NCBI RefSeq assembly: GCF_021341785.1
Contig: NZ_JAJTTF010000015.1
Location: 39,739-103,738 of the forward strand
DNA from: Microbacterium sp. Au-Mic1
Lineage (GTDB): Bacteria > Actinomycetota > Actinomycetes > Actinomycetales > Microbacteriaceae
Direction of reading: 5' to 3'
Length of the DNA: 64,000 bases
Shown: piece by piece, positions 41,815 through 50,119 of the stretch
Position numbering within the stretch: the stretch's first letter is position 1
How the letters are laid out: each line of letters starts with the position of its first letter
Program-made: the position numbers and the translations under genes
The notes under the pieces: generated by a model
The model's database searches: none
Told to the model about the DNA's origin: nothing
Seen by the model: only the letters and a program-made list of their open reading frames with translations

Positions 41815-41841
41815 AGGGTGAGCTGGGCACGGCGGACGGCG

Positions 41842-42630
41842 TCAGACGGCGGGCAGCCACAGTGTCATCCGCACCCCGTCTTCGGGCAGGTGCAGCACCT
41901 CGTAACGGCGGGCGATGACCGTGCCGTCGGCGGCGCGGACATGGGTAATGTCGCCGCGTCGGCGCTGCACGAGATGGCCGCTCCACCATTCCCGGAACAG
42001 GGGGCTGGAGGCGCTCAGTTCGTCGACGAGCGCGACGAGCTGCGGATCCTGCAGGTCGCTCACGTTGGCGGCGCGCAGGTGTGCGACCGCGCCGCGGGCC
42101 AGTTCCTCCCACTCGACGAACGTCTCGCGGGCGCGCGGGTCGAGTAGCAGGGAACGACAGGTGTTGCGCTGGGCCGGTGGCAGTTCGGCGAGCCCCTCGT
42201 GCAGCGCGAGCCCCTCGGGATTGGCCGCGACGACCGTGCTGAGCCGGTCCAGCACGTACGCGGGGTTCGGGCGCACGGCGTCGACCAGCATCGTCATGCG
42301 CGCCACGAGTGCGTCGTCGACGGCGGGCGCGTCCGCGGGCTCGGGGCGGGTAGAGCCGGGGTGGGCGTCGCGCAGCCGATGGAGGTGGTCGGTTGCGTCC
42401 GGATCCAGCTGCAGGGCGCGGGCGAGCGCATCGAGCACGGCGTCGCTGGGATTCTTCTCGCGCCCCTGCTCCAGCCGGGTGTAGTAGTCGGCGCTGATGC
42501 CCGCGGCGGTCGCGACCTCCTCGCGCCGCAGGCCCGTGGTGCGGCGGCGCCCGCCGGCCCTCGACGCCTCGGTCTGCAGGCGGGCGTCGGTGCGCCGGGC
42601 GCGGAGGAAGTCGCCGAGAGCGTTCGACAT
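41842..42630 (-). CDS. XRE-family regulator with MmyB-like ligand domain
   Basis: 262-residue regulator. N-terminal helix-turn-helix about residues 5-75 (GLRREEVATAAGISADYYTRLEQGR) and a C-terminal MmyB-like ligand-binding domain (VLDRLSTVVAANPEGLALHEG; NTCRSLLLDPRARETFVEWE). Such regulators sit beside the genes they control. Here the neighbour is a divergent methyltransferase gene, and the shared gap holds an inverted repeat at 42691-42708. It ends with the stretch typical of the family (EVLHLPEDGVRMTLWLPA). Confidence 0.92.
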   Translation of the reverse strand: MSNALGDFLRARRTDARLQTEASRAGGRRRTTGLRREEVATAAGISADYYTRLEQGREKNPSDAVLDALARALQLDPDATDHLHRLRDAHPGSTRPEPADAPAVDDALVARMTMLVDAVRPNPAYVLDRLSTVVAANPEGLALHEGLAELPPAQRNTCRSLLLDPRARETFVEWEELARGAVAHLRAANVSDLQDPQLVALVDELSASSPLFREWWSGHLVQRRRGDITHVRAADGTVIARRYEVLHLPEDGVRMTLWLPAV

Positions 42631-42690
42631 CCGCAGCCTCCTGGATCCTCGAGTGAACGGGCGCCGTCGAGCGAGGGTGCGGCGCTCCTA

Positions 42691-42708
42691 GGAAGACTAC
42701 GGTCTTCC
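42691..42708. promoter_or_regulatory. Inverted repeat, candidate operator for XRE regulator
   Basis: GGAAGAC-TACG-GTCTTCC has perfect 7-bp arms and lies in the 138-bp divergent region, 61 bp upstream of each gene start. It is the only palindrome of note there, so it likely controls one or both genes. Confidence 0.6.
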
Positions 42709-42768
42709 CCATGACGCACCGAACCGGAACGCTGGGGATCCAGAACACCTGAGAGCCGAGGAGACCCG

Positions 42769-43560
42769 ATGCCCGTCTACACACACGGACACCACGATTC
42801 GGTGCTGCGATCGCACCGCTGGCGCACGGCGGAGAACTCGGCGGCGTACCTGCTGCCGCACCTGCGTCCGACGGATCGACTGCTCGACGTCGGGGCCGGA
42901 CCCGGCACGATCACCGCGGATCTGGCGGGGCGGGTCGCCGAGGTCGTGGCCACGGAGATCGGTGCGGAGGAGCTCCAGCTCAGTCGCACCACCGCGGCTG
43001 AGCGCGGCGTGACCAACATCGAATTCCGCGTCGCCGACGTGCACGCCCTGGACTTCCCGGACGACAGCTTCGACGTGACGCATGCCCACCAGGTGCTGCA
43101 GCATGTCGCCGACCCGGTGCAGGCGCTGCGCGAGCTCGCCCGCGTGACCCGGCCGGGCGGGATCGTCGCCGTGCGTGACAGCGACTACGGCGGCTTCCGC
43201 TGGTGGCCCGCGGTGCCGGCGCTGGACACCTGGCTCGATCTCTACTGCACCGCGGCCCACGCGAACGCGGGCCGGCCGGACGCCGGTCGTCGGCTGCTCT
43301 CGTGGGCGCACGCGGCGGGGATCGCCGACGTCACGGCCACGTCGAGCACCTGGTGCTACGCGAATGCCGAGGACCGCGCGTGGTGGGGTGGCATGTGGGC
43401 GGACCGGATCCTCGATTCCGCGATCGCACGCCAGCTCCTGGACGCGGGGGCGGCGACCCCCGAAGATCTGCAGCGCGTCAGCGACGGCTGGCGCGAGTGG
43501 GCCGCGAGCGACGACGGCTGGCTCTCGGTGCTGCACGGCGAGATCCTCTGCCGGGTCTGA
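42769..43560 (+). CDS. Class I SAM-dependent methyltransferase
   Basis: 263-residue methyltransferase of the UbiE/type 11 group. SAM-binding motif I is LLDVGAGPGTIT (about residues 38-49), motif II region VATEIGAEELQLS, and DDSFDVTHAHQVLQHVADP is motif IV. The N-terminal YTHGHHDSVLRSHRWRTAENSA is characteristic of a subgroup found beside XRE/MmyB regulators. AGGAGACCCG precedes the ATG. The methyl acceptor is not known. Probably controlled by the divergent regulator. Confidence 0.88.
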   Translation: MPVYTHGHHDSVLRSHRWRTAENSAAYLLPHLRPTDRLLDVGAGPGTITADLAGRVAEVVATEIGAEELQLSRTTAAERGVTNIEFRVADVHALDFPDDSFDVTHAHQVLQHVADPVQALRELARVTRPGGIVAVRDSDYGGFRWWPAVPALDTWLDLYCTAAHANAGRPDAGRRLLSWAHAAGIADVTATSSTWCYANAEDRAWWGGMWADRILDSAIARQLLDAGAATPEDLQRVSDGWREWAASDDGWLSVLHGEILCRV

Positions 43561-43670
43561 CCCGGGAGGCACCGCCCCGTCGTCCGCGGCGGTGGATGGC
43601 GCCCGGTTCAGCCATGCTCGGCGCGCTCCACAGCGCGGCGGGAGAGGAACGGAGGCGGAGAGAACGAAGG

Positions 43671-44801
43671 TCAGCGCGTCGCCGGCAGCTGCAGCAGGCG
43701 GTCGTCACCGTCGCGCGGCGAGCCGCGCCCGTCGGTGTTGTTCGTGAGCACCCAGAGGGCGCCGTTCGGGGCCGCCACCACGTCTCGCAGCCGGCCGAAG
43801 TCGCCGGCGTAGGCGGCCCGCGGCTGCGGATCGGGCGATGTCGTGTCGAGCGTCCACAGCCGCTCGCCGCGCAGGCCAGCGATGTAGACGACGTCCCCGA
43901 CGATCGCGATGCCGCTCGGGCTGGCCTCCGAAGGACGCCACGTCACGACGGGATCGATCGCGTCGGCGGCGCCCGCGCGGCCCTCGTGGTCGGGCCAGCC
44001 GTAGTCTCCGCCGGGCTGGATCCGGTTCAGCTCGTCCCAGGTGTCCTGTCCGAACTCGCTCGCCCAGAGCGTGCCGGCGCTGTCCCAGGCCAGCCCCTGC
44101 ACGTTGCGGTGCCCGAGGCTGTAGACCGCGGTGCCGAACGGGTTGCCGGGGGCGGGCCGCCCCTCCGGAGTGAGTCGCAGGATCTTGCCGCCGAGGTAGT
44201 CCCGGTCCCTGGCGCGGTCGCGCTGCCCGGCGTCGCCGGTGCCGACGTAGAGCATGCCGTCGGGGCCGAAGGCGATCCTGCCGCCGTCGTGGTTCGCGGC
44301 GCGGGGGATGCCCGTGAACACGTCCTCCGCGGTCGCCGGATCGAACCGCAGCGCGGCGGCGTCGCCGGTGAGCCGCAGCCGCACTACGCGGTTGTCGTCG
44401 GCGGTCGCGTGATACGCGTACAGCCACTTGGTGCCACCGTCGTCGTGGATCGCGAGCCCGTTCAGTCCCGCCTCCCCGCCGGAGACCACGCCGGGAACCG
44501 TGCCGACGTCGCGCAGCCCTCCCGTGGGGGTCCACTCCCGCACCCGCCCGTCGCCCCGCTGCGAGATGAGCGCCCCGGATCCGATCGGCACGATCGACCA
44601 CGGCGCTGTCAGTCCGGTGGCCAGGACGGAGGGTGCGGTCGGGGCGGACGTCGCCGGCGACGAAGAGCCCGCGTGGTCGGCCGGCGTGCCCGTCACCGTC
44701 GGCGCGGTCACCGGGGCGCAGGCGGTCAGCGCGATCGCGAGCGCGAGCGCAGCGACGATGCATCCGGAGCGTGTTCCCGTGCTCCTCGCGGGCGCGTGCA
44801 T
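43671..44801 (-). CDS. PQQ-dependent sugar dehydrogenase-like lipoprotein
   Basis: 376-residue lipoprotein with lipobox A-L-T-A-C in its signal peptide (IVAALALAIALTACAPV), followed by a Ser/Thr/Pro linker and a six-bladed beta-propeller of the glucose/sorbosone dehydrogenase (soluble GDH, YliI/Asd) family. Typical parts: APWSIVPIGSGALISQRGDGRV, ALRFDPATAEDVFTGIPR, GPDGMLYVGTGDAGQRD and GHRNVQGLAWDS. The ATG at 44801 has GGAGG five bases upstream, better than the in-frame GTG at 44807. The enzyme would oxidise aldose sugars outside the cell if PQQ is available. Confidence 0.9.
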   Translation of the reverse strand: MHAPARSTGTRSGCIVAALALAIALTACAPVTAPTVTGTPADHAGSSSPATSAPTAPSVLATGLTAPWSIVPIGSGALISQRGDGRVREWTPTGGLRDVGTVPGVVSGGEAGLNGLAIHDDGGTKWLYAYHATADDNRVVRLRLTGDAAALRFDPATAEDVFTGIPRAANHDGGRIAFGPDGMLYVGTGDAGQRDRARDRDYLGGKILRLTPEGRPAPGNPFGTAVYSLGHRNVQGLAWDSAGTLWASEFGQDTWDELNRIQPGGDYGWPDHEGRAGAADAIDPVVTWRPSEASPSGIAIVGDVVYIAGLRGERLWTLDTTSPDPQPRAAYAGDFGRLRDVVAAPNGALWVLTNNTDGRGSPRDGDDRLLQLPATR

Positions 44802-44878
44802 GATCACCTCCGATATCGGTGCGCCCTCTCAGGATCCCCGGCGTCCGGGATTCCCGCCAGGTCTGCGCTGCGAGCGGC

Positions 44879-45604
44879 TCAGGTCGCGTCCCACAGGTCG
44901 CGGTAGTACGCGAGACGTTCACGATCCGGATCCACGCCGTACGCCTCGATGAGCAGATCCTCGTATCCGGGCCCGTAGTTCCACGCCGTGCTCATCGAGG
45001 CCACCGCGATGTCGGCCCAGCGGTCGGCGGCGCCGAGGGCCGCGAGATCGACGTGCGCGATGCCCCGACCGGCGTCGTCCAGCAGCGTGTTCGGCACGCA
45101 CGCATCGCCGTGGCAGACGACGAGACGGTCGATCGCCGGTGCTGCGTGCAGCCGCCCCGCCACGACGATCCCGCGCTCGGCGGCATTCGCGATCCGATCC
45201 TCGACGCCCCAGCTCCACGGGCATTCGGCGACGGGCAGCGCGTCGTGCAGCTGCCGCAGTGCGGCTCCGACCGCGCGCACGGCCGCCTCGGGCCGGGCGA
45301 TCCAGAACGGATCCACGGCGCTGCGGCCCGGGATCGCCGACGTCACGAGCCATTCGTGCGTGCGGTCCTCGCCCTGGTCCTGGACGTGCGGCACGAGTGT
45401 CCAGGTGCTCGCCCAGCGCATCCGCTCCGCCTCGGCGCGCATCGACGCCTCGAGGTACCGCGGGCCCCACTTGACGAACCGTCCGTCGTCGGTGCGGAAC
45501 GTGAGCCCCCCGATCCCGTTCTCCCACACGGGGGTGAGAGCGGCGGATCCAGCCAGCTCCCGCACGCGCTCGGGAACGGTCACGTCGTCGACGGGGATGC
45601 TCAT
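44879..45604 (-). CDS. Aminoglycoside phosphotransferase (APH) family protein
   Basis: 241-residue kinase-like protein with the APH(3')-type catalytic core: Brenner loop VCHGDACVPN (catalytic Asp and Asn) and the metal-binding Asp in AHVDLAALGAADRWADIAVA. The N-lobe lysine is in RFVKWGP, followed by EAERMRWA. It may phosphorylate an aminoglycoside or another small molecule; many chromosomal actinobacterial members have no known resistance role. It lies 77 bp downstream of the dehydrogenase in reverse order, with its own start and no operon overlap. Confidence 0.85.
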   Translation of the reverse strand: MSIPVDDVTVPERVRELAGSAALTPVWENGIGGLTFRTDDGRFVKWGPRYLEASMRAEAERMRWASTWTLVPHVQDQGEDRTHEWLVTSAIPGRSAVDPFWIARPEAAVRAVGAALRQLHDALPVAECPWSWGVEDRIANAAERGIVVAGRLHAAPAIDRLVVCHGDACVPNTLLDDAGRGIAHVDLAALGAADRWADIAVASMSTAWNYGPGYEDLLIEAYGVDPDRERLAYYRDLWDAT

Positions 45605-45629
45605 GGATCCATCCTGCCCGGGGAGAGGG

Positions 45630-45658
45630 GAGGGGAGCCGGCATCGCCGGCTCCCCTC
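45630..45658 (-). terminator. 13-bp perfect hairpin between two minus-strand genes
   Basis: GAGGGGAGCCGGC (45630-45642) and GCCGGCTCCCCTC (45646-45658) pair perfectly around ATC. It sits downstream of the small membrane gene at 45725 and just upstream of the APH start, so it most likely ends transcription of the former. Confidence 0.8.
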
Positions 45659-45724
45659 GGGATCACGCCTTGTCGTCCTGGTCTGCGTCGATCAGGCCGA
45701 GCGGCTGCGTCCGCGCGATGCGAC

Positions 45725-45889
45725 TCAGGGCGCCCGGCGACCCGTGACCGAGCGCAGCAGCCAAGCGATCACAGCGAGCACGAGCAGCACCAGTCCGACC
45801 CAGAGCAGGAAGTTCAGGGACTGCACGAGACCACCGGTGATGGCCAGGATGATGGCCACGATGATGATGATGACGAAGAGGATGTTCAT
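45725..45889 (-). CDS. Small two-helix membrane protein
   Basis: 54 residues, nearly all hydrophobic: an Ile-rich first helix (ILFVIIIIVAIILAITGG), a short loop, a second helix (FLLWVGLVLLVLAVIAWL) and a short Arg-rich tail (RSVTGRRAP). A strong ribosome site (GGAAGGAG, six bases before ATG 45889) and the following hairpin support a real gene. Proteins of this look are abundant in actinobacteria and often stress-induced; function is unknown. It is too short to be found by length-filtered ORF calling. Confidence 0.75.
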   Translation of the reverse strand: MNILFVIIIIVAIILAITGGLVQSLNFLLWVGLVLLVLAVIAWLLRSVTGRRAP

Positions 45890-46002
45890 GACGGACTCCT
45901 TCCACGTGTCGCTGGTGCGACCGCTGACTCACCGTAGGCGGTGACGGGAGCCGTCGCACAGGGGCTTGACGCCGAGGGGTCCGGGATGGCAGGAGCGGCG
46001 TC

Positions 46003-46257
46003 TCAGGTCGACCCGTCCGCGAGTGGTCGACCTGACGGGGCATTGCTCACGGCCTCCAGCACGTCGGCGACGGAGCCGTAGCGGATCCGCTCGGTGACCG
46101 GCCGCAGCCAGACCACCTCGACCTGCTCCACCGAGACGCGGGTCACGCAGGCGACGGTGTGCCGCGCGTCCGTGCGGTCGAAGCTGTCGTCCAGGATCAG
46201 CCATTCGTTCTCCGTGAGCCGGCGCATCTCGAAGCGCGTGGGTGTCATCATCGACAT
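46003..46257 (-). CDS. Conserved-looking small hypothetical protein
   Basis: 84 residues, strand-rich (RFEMRRLTENEWLILDDSF; QVEVVWLRPVTERI), soluble, without membrane or signal segments. Ribosome site AAAGGAAG five bases before the ATG. I do not recognise the family; similar short proteins with a NEWLI(L/V)DD motif occur in Microbacteriaceae as far as I can recall, but this needs a search to state. It is in a cluster of short genes of stress-type character. Confidence 0.65.
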   Translation of the reverse strand: MSMMTPTRFEMRRLTENEWLILDDSFDRTDARHTVACVTRVSVEQVEVVWLRPVTERIRYGSVADVLEAVSNAPSGRPLADGST

Positions 46258-46468
46258 CTCGCTTCCTTTCGTCCACGGATGAGGTTGAGCGCTGCATCGG
46301 TCGACGTCACGGCTCTTGACAGCCCAGGTGGTGGAGGGCTATCGACGGCGGGGCGGAGGAGGGGCCCGCGCGATCGGTTGCGGGAGACGGCCGACGGCCT
46401 TCTAGACACCTCGGCTGCGGACGTCAAGCCCCTCGTGGCGCCGGTCCGTGCTGCCTAGCGTGCCGGGC

Positions 46469-47353
46469 ATGAGCTACAGCATGACCGACCCCCGCATCAA
46501 GTACCCGCCACCCCGCGATCCGCCGGATCCGCACAACGACCAGCCCGGGCTGCTGGCGGAGACGGAACCTCGGCCGGACCACGGCGAGGAGAGCTATCGC
46601 GGCTCGGCGCGTCTGCCGGGCCGGTATGCGCTGATCACCGGCGGTGACTCGGGGATCGGCCGGGCGGTGGCGATCGCGTTCGCACGCGAGGGCGCCGATG
46701 TCGCGCTCAGCTATCTGCCCGAGGAGCAGGCGGACGCTGAGGAGACCGCGGACTGGGTCCGCAAGGCCGGCCGGATGGTCGCGCTGCTCCCGGGGGATCT
46801 GACGGACGAGCAGGTGTGCGCGGATCTGGTCGCGGATGCCGCGGAGAGTCTCGACGGCCTCGACATCCTCGTGCTCAATGCCGGATATCAGCGCAGTCGA
46901 GGGGAGATCGAGGAGATCCCGCCGGAGGAGTTCGACAAGGTCATGCACACCAACCTGTATGCACCGTTCTGGCTCGCCCAGGCCGCACTGCCCCATCTTC
47001 GCCCGGGGTCCTCGATCATCGCGACCACGTCGATCCAGGGCTACGATCCGTCGCCCGCGCTGTTCGACTACGCGCTGACGAAAGCGGCTCTGGTGGCCTT
47101 CGTGCAGATGCTCGCCGAGCAGCAGGGTCCGCACGGGATCAGAGTCAACGGCGTCGCACCGGGACCCATCTGGACGCCGCTCATCCCGGCGACGGGCTGG
47201 CCGGACAAACTGCCGGCGTTCGGAGAGGACACCCCCCTCGGGCGCGCGGGTCAGCCCGCGGAGCTCGCGGGTGCCTATGTGTTCCTCGCCTCCGAGGATG
47301 CGTCGTACGTCTCCGGCGGCATCATCCCCGTCACGGGCGGACGCCACCTCTGA
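46469..47353 (+). CDS. SDR oxidoreductase (YhdG/GolD-like, glucose-ribitol dehydrogenase type)
   Basis: 294-residue short-chain dehydrogenase with the long N-terminal extension of the stress-linked subgroup (PRIKYPPPRDPPDPHNDQPG). NAD(P) site TGGDSGIGRAVA, NAG motif LNAGYQ, and catalytic S-Y-K in TSIQGYDPSPALFDYALTKA. C-terminal GGIIPVTGGRHL is typical. The start may be ATG 46469 or 46481; no strong ribosome site is visible for either. It is followed by the FHA-like gene after 58 bp. Confidence 0.88.
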   Translation: MSYSMTDPRIKYPPPRDPPDPHNDQPGLLAETEPRPDHGEESYRGSARLPGRYALITGGDSGIGRAVAIAFAREGADVALSYLPEEQADAEETADWVRKAGRMVALLPGDLTDEQVCADLVADAAESLDGLDILVLNAGYQRSRGEIEEIPPEEFDKVMHTNLYAPFWLAQAALPHLRPGSSIIATTSIQGYDPSPALFDYALTKAALVAFVQMLAEQQGPHGIRVNGVAPGPIWTPLIPATGWPDKLPAFGEDTPLGRAGQPAELAGAYVFLASEDASYVSGGIIPVTGGRHL

Positions 47354-47411
47354 CCTCCAGCAGTCGCAGGACCGAGCCCACGACGAGACCGAATTCGAAA
47401 GGAGCGACGTC

Positions 47412-47942
47412 ATGAACGAGACGGAAGTCCACCCCGACAGTACGACTCACGCGGGCTGGGGCGCCGGGCGGCCGCGGCTGCTCGTCGCATCGGCCACCAC
47501 CAGGTTCGTGTTCGACATCCCGGACGACGGCGTCACGATCGGCTCGGCTCAGGACGCCGGCCTGCGGCTTCCGGACACGGATCCGGTCCACGCCGTCATC
47601 CGCCACGACTCCCACGACGAATACGCACTCGACATGCGAGGACCGGGGGAGACGAGCGCGAACGTGCAGAAGTCGGCCGAGGAAGAGCGCAGGGACGTCG
47701 AGGTCCTGCGCACGGGCGCGCGCTTCACCCTCGGCCCGTGGCGACTCGTGTTCATGCGCGAAGAGTTCGCCGACCACGGGCGCCCGTTCGGAGGGCGCGA
47801 GGGAGGGGAGTTCTCCGATCAGCAGGAGCAGCCGGACCGGCCCGACTACCCGCGACGCTCGTCGCAGGCGCGGGACGCGGCACGGCAGGAAGCCATGGCC
47901 GTGCAGCGCGACGTCGACGAGCGGCGCGACGTCGAACGCTAG
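47412..47942 (+). CDS. FHA-like domain protein
   Basis: 176 residues. The middle (about 20-115) looks like a forkhead-associated phosphopeptide-binding domain with the strand order RFVFDIPDDGVTIGSAQ ... LRLPDTDPVHAVIRHD ... RFTLGPWRLVFMREEFADH. The usual Arg and Ser-x-x-His residues are only partly evident, so the call is tentative. The C-terminal 60 residues are charged and disordered (PDRPDYPRRSSQARDAARQE). AAAGGAG seven bases before the ATG. Its stop overlaps the convergent small gene by four bases. Confidence 0.65.
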   Translation: MNETEVHPDSTTHAGWGAGRPRLLVASATTRFVFDIPDDGVTIGSAQDAGLRLPDTDPVHAVIRHDSHDEYALDMRGPGETSANVQKSAEEERRDVEVLRTGARFTLGPWRLVFMREEFADHGRPFGGREGGEFSDQQEQPDRPDYPRRSSQARDAARQEAMAVQRDVDERRDVER

Positions 47943-48157
47943 TCCACCATCTCCTGCTGCGTGCGGATGAACGTGCGGTCGCCGTCGCTGAGCCGAGCCG
48001 ACGGATCCACGGTCTCCCCGACGATCCGCTCGATCTCCTCGCGGACGTCATCGGGAACGACCCCGTCGTCCTGCTCCTCCAGCCTCTTCTTCGACCGGGC
48101 CGACAGGTGGGGCCACCACTTGTGCACCTCGGGCAGCAGATGGATCTCGGGAAACAT
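47939..48157 (-). CDS. Small hypothetical protein
   Basis: 72-residue soluble protein (EIHLLPEVHKWWPHLSARSK then helical, acidic REEIERIVGETVDPSARL). An excellent ribosome site, AAGGAGG five bases before the ATG at 48157, fixes the start and supports expression. Family not recognised. It ends convergently on the FHA-like gene with a shared CTAG. Confidence 0.65.
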   Translation of the reverse strand: MFPEIHLLPEVHKWWPHLSARSKKRLEEQDDGVVPDDVREEIERIVGETVDPSARLSDGDRTFIRTQQEMVD

Positions 48158-48400
48158 GAGCTCCTCCTTCATCGGCGGGCATCGGAGACCACCCCGTGTC
48201 CGCGGCGCGGACCGTGAGGGTCCCGCATGCGACCACGGTAGGCATCGGCCTGTGGCGGCGCCCGGGGGTTCCGGTCGCGACAGCGGAGACGTATCATCCT
48301 CTGCGCGTGGGTGTCGAGGGGGTCCCGGCGATCGACCGCACGGACGATGATGTGAGGTGGGTCCGATGTGCGGACAAGCGTCGAGGAGGCAGCGAACCAG

Positions 48401-48739
48401 ATGGGCAGATTCAGCTACGAGGGCCAGACGCATGCGGATCTCGACGACCGCGCGCTGGCCCACGTGCAGATGGTGATCGCCAACAAGCTCCGCCGCGGCG
48501 AGCCGTTCTACTTCACCTGGAAGGACGACCCGAGCATCGGGCACGGGCGCACCTCCGTCTGGATCCACCCGTCCTGCAACATGGTCTTCACCTACCACGG
48601 CGGGCGCCGCCCGCCCCTGAACCGGCTGTGGATCGAGGCGCTCAGCCAGCTGGCGAACACACCGGGCGGCCTCCGCCTCATCCCGGAGCCGACGCAGGTG
48701 GATGAGATGCAGATCGACGACAGCGGTCAGATCCAATGA
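48401..48739 (+). CDS. DUF7882 family protein
   Basis: 112-residue protein of a family common in Microbacteriaceae: MGRFSYEGQTHADLDDRALAH at the start, VIANKLRRGEPFYFTW, SVWIHPSCNMVFTYHGG and NTPGGLRLIPEP at the end. Start ATG 48401 follows GAGGAGG by 11 bases; an in-frame GTG at 48368 is possible but unlikely. Function unknown, often found as several copies per genome near stress or regulatory genes. The 243-bp gap before it shows no other feature. Confidence 0.8.
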   Translation: MGRFSYEGQTHADLDDRALAHVQMVIANKLRRGEPFYFTWKDDPSIGHGRTSVWIHPSCNMVFTYHGGRRPPLNRLWIEALSQLANTPGGLRLIPEPTQVDEMQIDDSGQIQ

Positions 48740-48785
48740 CGGCGAGGTGAACCCGCGGTGCCGTCAGCCCGGCGATTCACCGGCC

Positions 48786-48959
48786 TCACTCGTCTCGCCG
48801 ACGACCCGTCCCCGGGTCGTCGGCGTGCTCGTCGCGGCCGGGCGTCGTGGCGCGCGTCCCGTACGGATCCTCCCCGGGCCTCGCATACGGGTCGTCCGAT
48901 GCCTCCGGGCGCGCGCGATGCACGCGCGGCGGCAGTCCTTCGTCGTCGATCTCGTTCAT
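48786..48959 (-). CDS. Very small hydrophilic protein (57 aa)
   Basis: Reads MNEIDDEGLPPRVHRARP and continues with a Pro/Asp/Arg-rich, disordered composition. AGAGGAGA precedes ATG 48959 by six bases. No known family and no homologue I can name; it is listed because of the good ribosome site and codon usage. The 281 bases between it and the next gene on the plus strand hold no further feature. Confidence 0.45.
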   Translation of the reverse strand: MNEIDDEGLPPRVHRARPEASDDPYARPGEDPYGTRATTPGRDEHADDPGTGRRRDE

Positions 48960-49240
48960 CGGGACTCTCCTCTGTGGATCCTGTGGTCTCGGCCCAGGGT
49001 CGGCGATCGCCGACGTCACCGCGAGGGCCTTGACAACAGCGTCGCGAGGCTGTCGGCCCGTTCGTCGACGCCGGGGTCCACTTCTGCGAAACCGCCCGTG
49101 CGGGCCGTAGGCTCGCTTCGACGACGATCCCCCCGGTCGACGCCGCCGGATCCTGGATCCGCGTGTGCGCCCACGGCGTGCGGGTGAGACTCAGACTCAC
49201 GTAAGCTGGCACTCAGTTGCAGGTTCGAAGGAGAACACCC

Positions 49241-50002
49241 ATGCAGATCGCTGGATCCGGAGCCCTTGTCACGGGCGGCGCCTCGGGGCTCGGCCTCGCC
49301 ACCGCGCGCCGCCTCGCCGCGGCCGGTGCGACCGTCACGATCATCGATCTTCCGACGTCGAAGGGCGCCGAGATCGCGGCGGAACTCGGCGGCGTCTTCG
49401 CCGCGGCCGACGTGACGAACCCCGACGAGGTCGCCGCGGCCGTCGCCGCCGCACAGGCCGCCGCCCCGTTGCGCATCGTGGTGAACTGCGCAGGCATCGC
49501 TCCGCCCGCGAAGGTGCTCGACCGCGAGGGCAACCCCGCAGACCTCGCCGGATTCGAGCGGATCATCCGGATCAACCTGGTCGGCACCTTCAACGTGATC
49601 TCCCAGGCCTCCGCCGTCATCGCGAAGAACGACCCCGGCGCCGACGGCGACCGCGGGGTCATCGTGAGCACTGCGAGCGTCGCGGCGTTCGACGGCCAGA
49701 TCGGCCAGCCCGCCTACTCGGCGTCGAAGGGCGGCGTGCACGCCATGACCCTCCCGATCGCCCGCGAGCTCGCGCGCTACGGCATCCGCGTCTGCACGAT
49801 CGCGCCCGGGATCATGGAGACCCCGATGCTCGCGGGTCTGCCGCAGGCCGCACAGGACTCGCTCGGTGAGCAGGTGCCGTACCCCGCGCGGCTCGGCCGC
49901 CCCGACGAATACGCATCGCTGGTGCAGCAGATCGTCGAGAACGGCTACCTGAACGGCGAGACGATCCGCCTCGACGGCTCCATCCGGATGGCGCCGAAGT
50001 AA
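49241..50002 (+). CDS. SDR, 3-hydroxyacyl-CoA dehydrogenase type II-like
   Basis: 253-residue short-chain dehydrogenase resembling HSD17B10-type 3-hydroxyacyl-CoA dehydrogenases. Cofactor site TGGASGLGLATARRL, Asp following strand 2 (IIDLPTSKG) suggesting NAD preference, NNAG equivalent VNCAGIAPPAKVLDREG, catalytic STASVAAFDGQIGQPAYSASKG with Ser, Tyr and Lys. GAAGGAG precedes the ATG by seven bases. The next SDR gene follows after 117 bp, so both may serve fatty-acid or sterol-like substrate oxidation. Confidence 0.9.
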   Translation: MQIAGSGALVTGGASGLGLATARRLAAAGATVTIIDLPTSKGAEIAAELGGVFAAADVTNPDEVAAAVAAAQAAAPLRIVVNCAGIAPPAKVLDREGNPADLAGFERIIRINLVGTFNVISQASAVIAKNDPGADGDRGVIVSTASVAAFDGQIGQPAYSASKGGVHAMTLPIARELARYGIRVCTIAPGIMETPMLAGLPQAAQDSLGEQVPYPARLGRPDEYASLVQQIVENGYLNGETIRLDGSIRMAPK

Positions 50003-50023
50003 CCGGATCCCGATCCCGCCCCA

Positions 50024-50085
50024 CGCTCAGGTCGCGATCTCGGATCCTCCGGGAGGGCTTTCGCCCACGAAGTGCGACCTGAGCG
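50024..50085. repeat. 12-bp inverted repeat between two SDR genes
   Basis: CGCTCAGGTCGC (50024-50035) and GCGACCTGAGCG (50074-50085) are perfect. The loop contains a smaller hairpin (CCTCCGGGAGG). It fills most of the gap and may reduce read-through between the two genes. Confidence 0.75.
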
Positions 50086-50119
50086 ACGACGTTCCCATCG
50101 ATCACGAACCGAGGACGAC

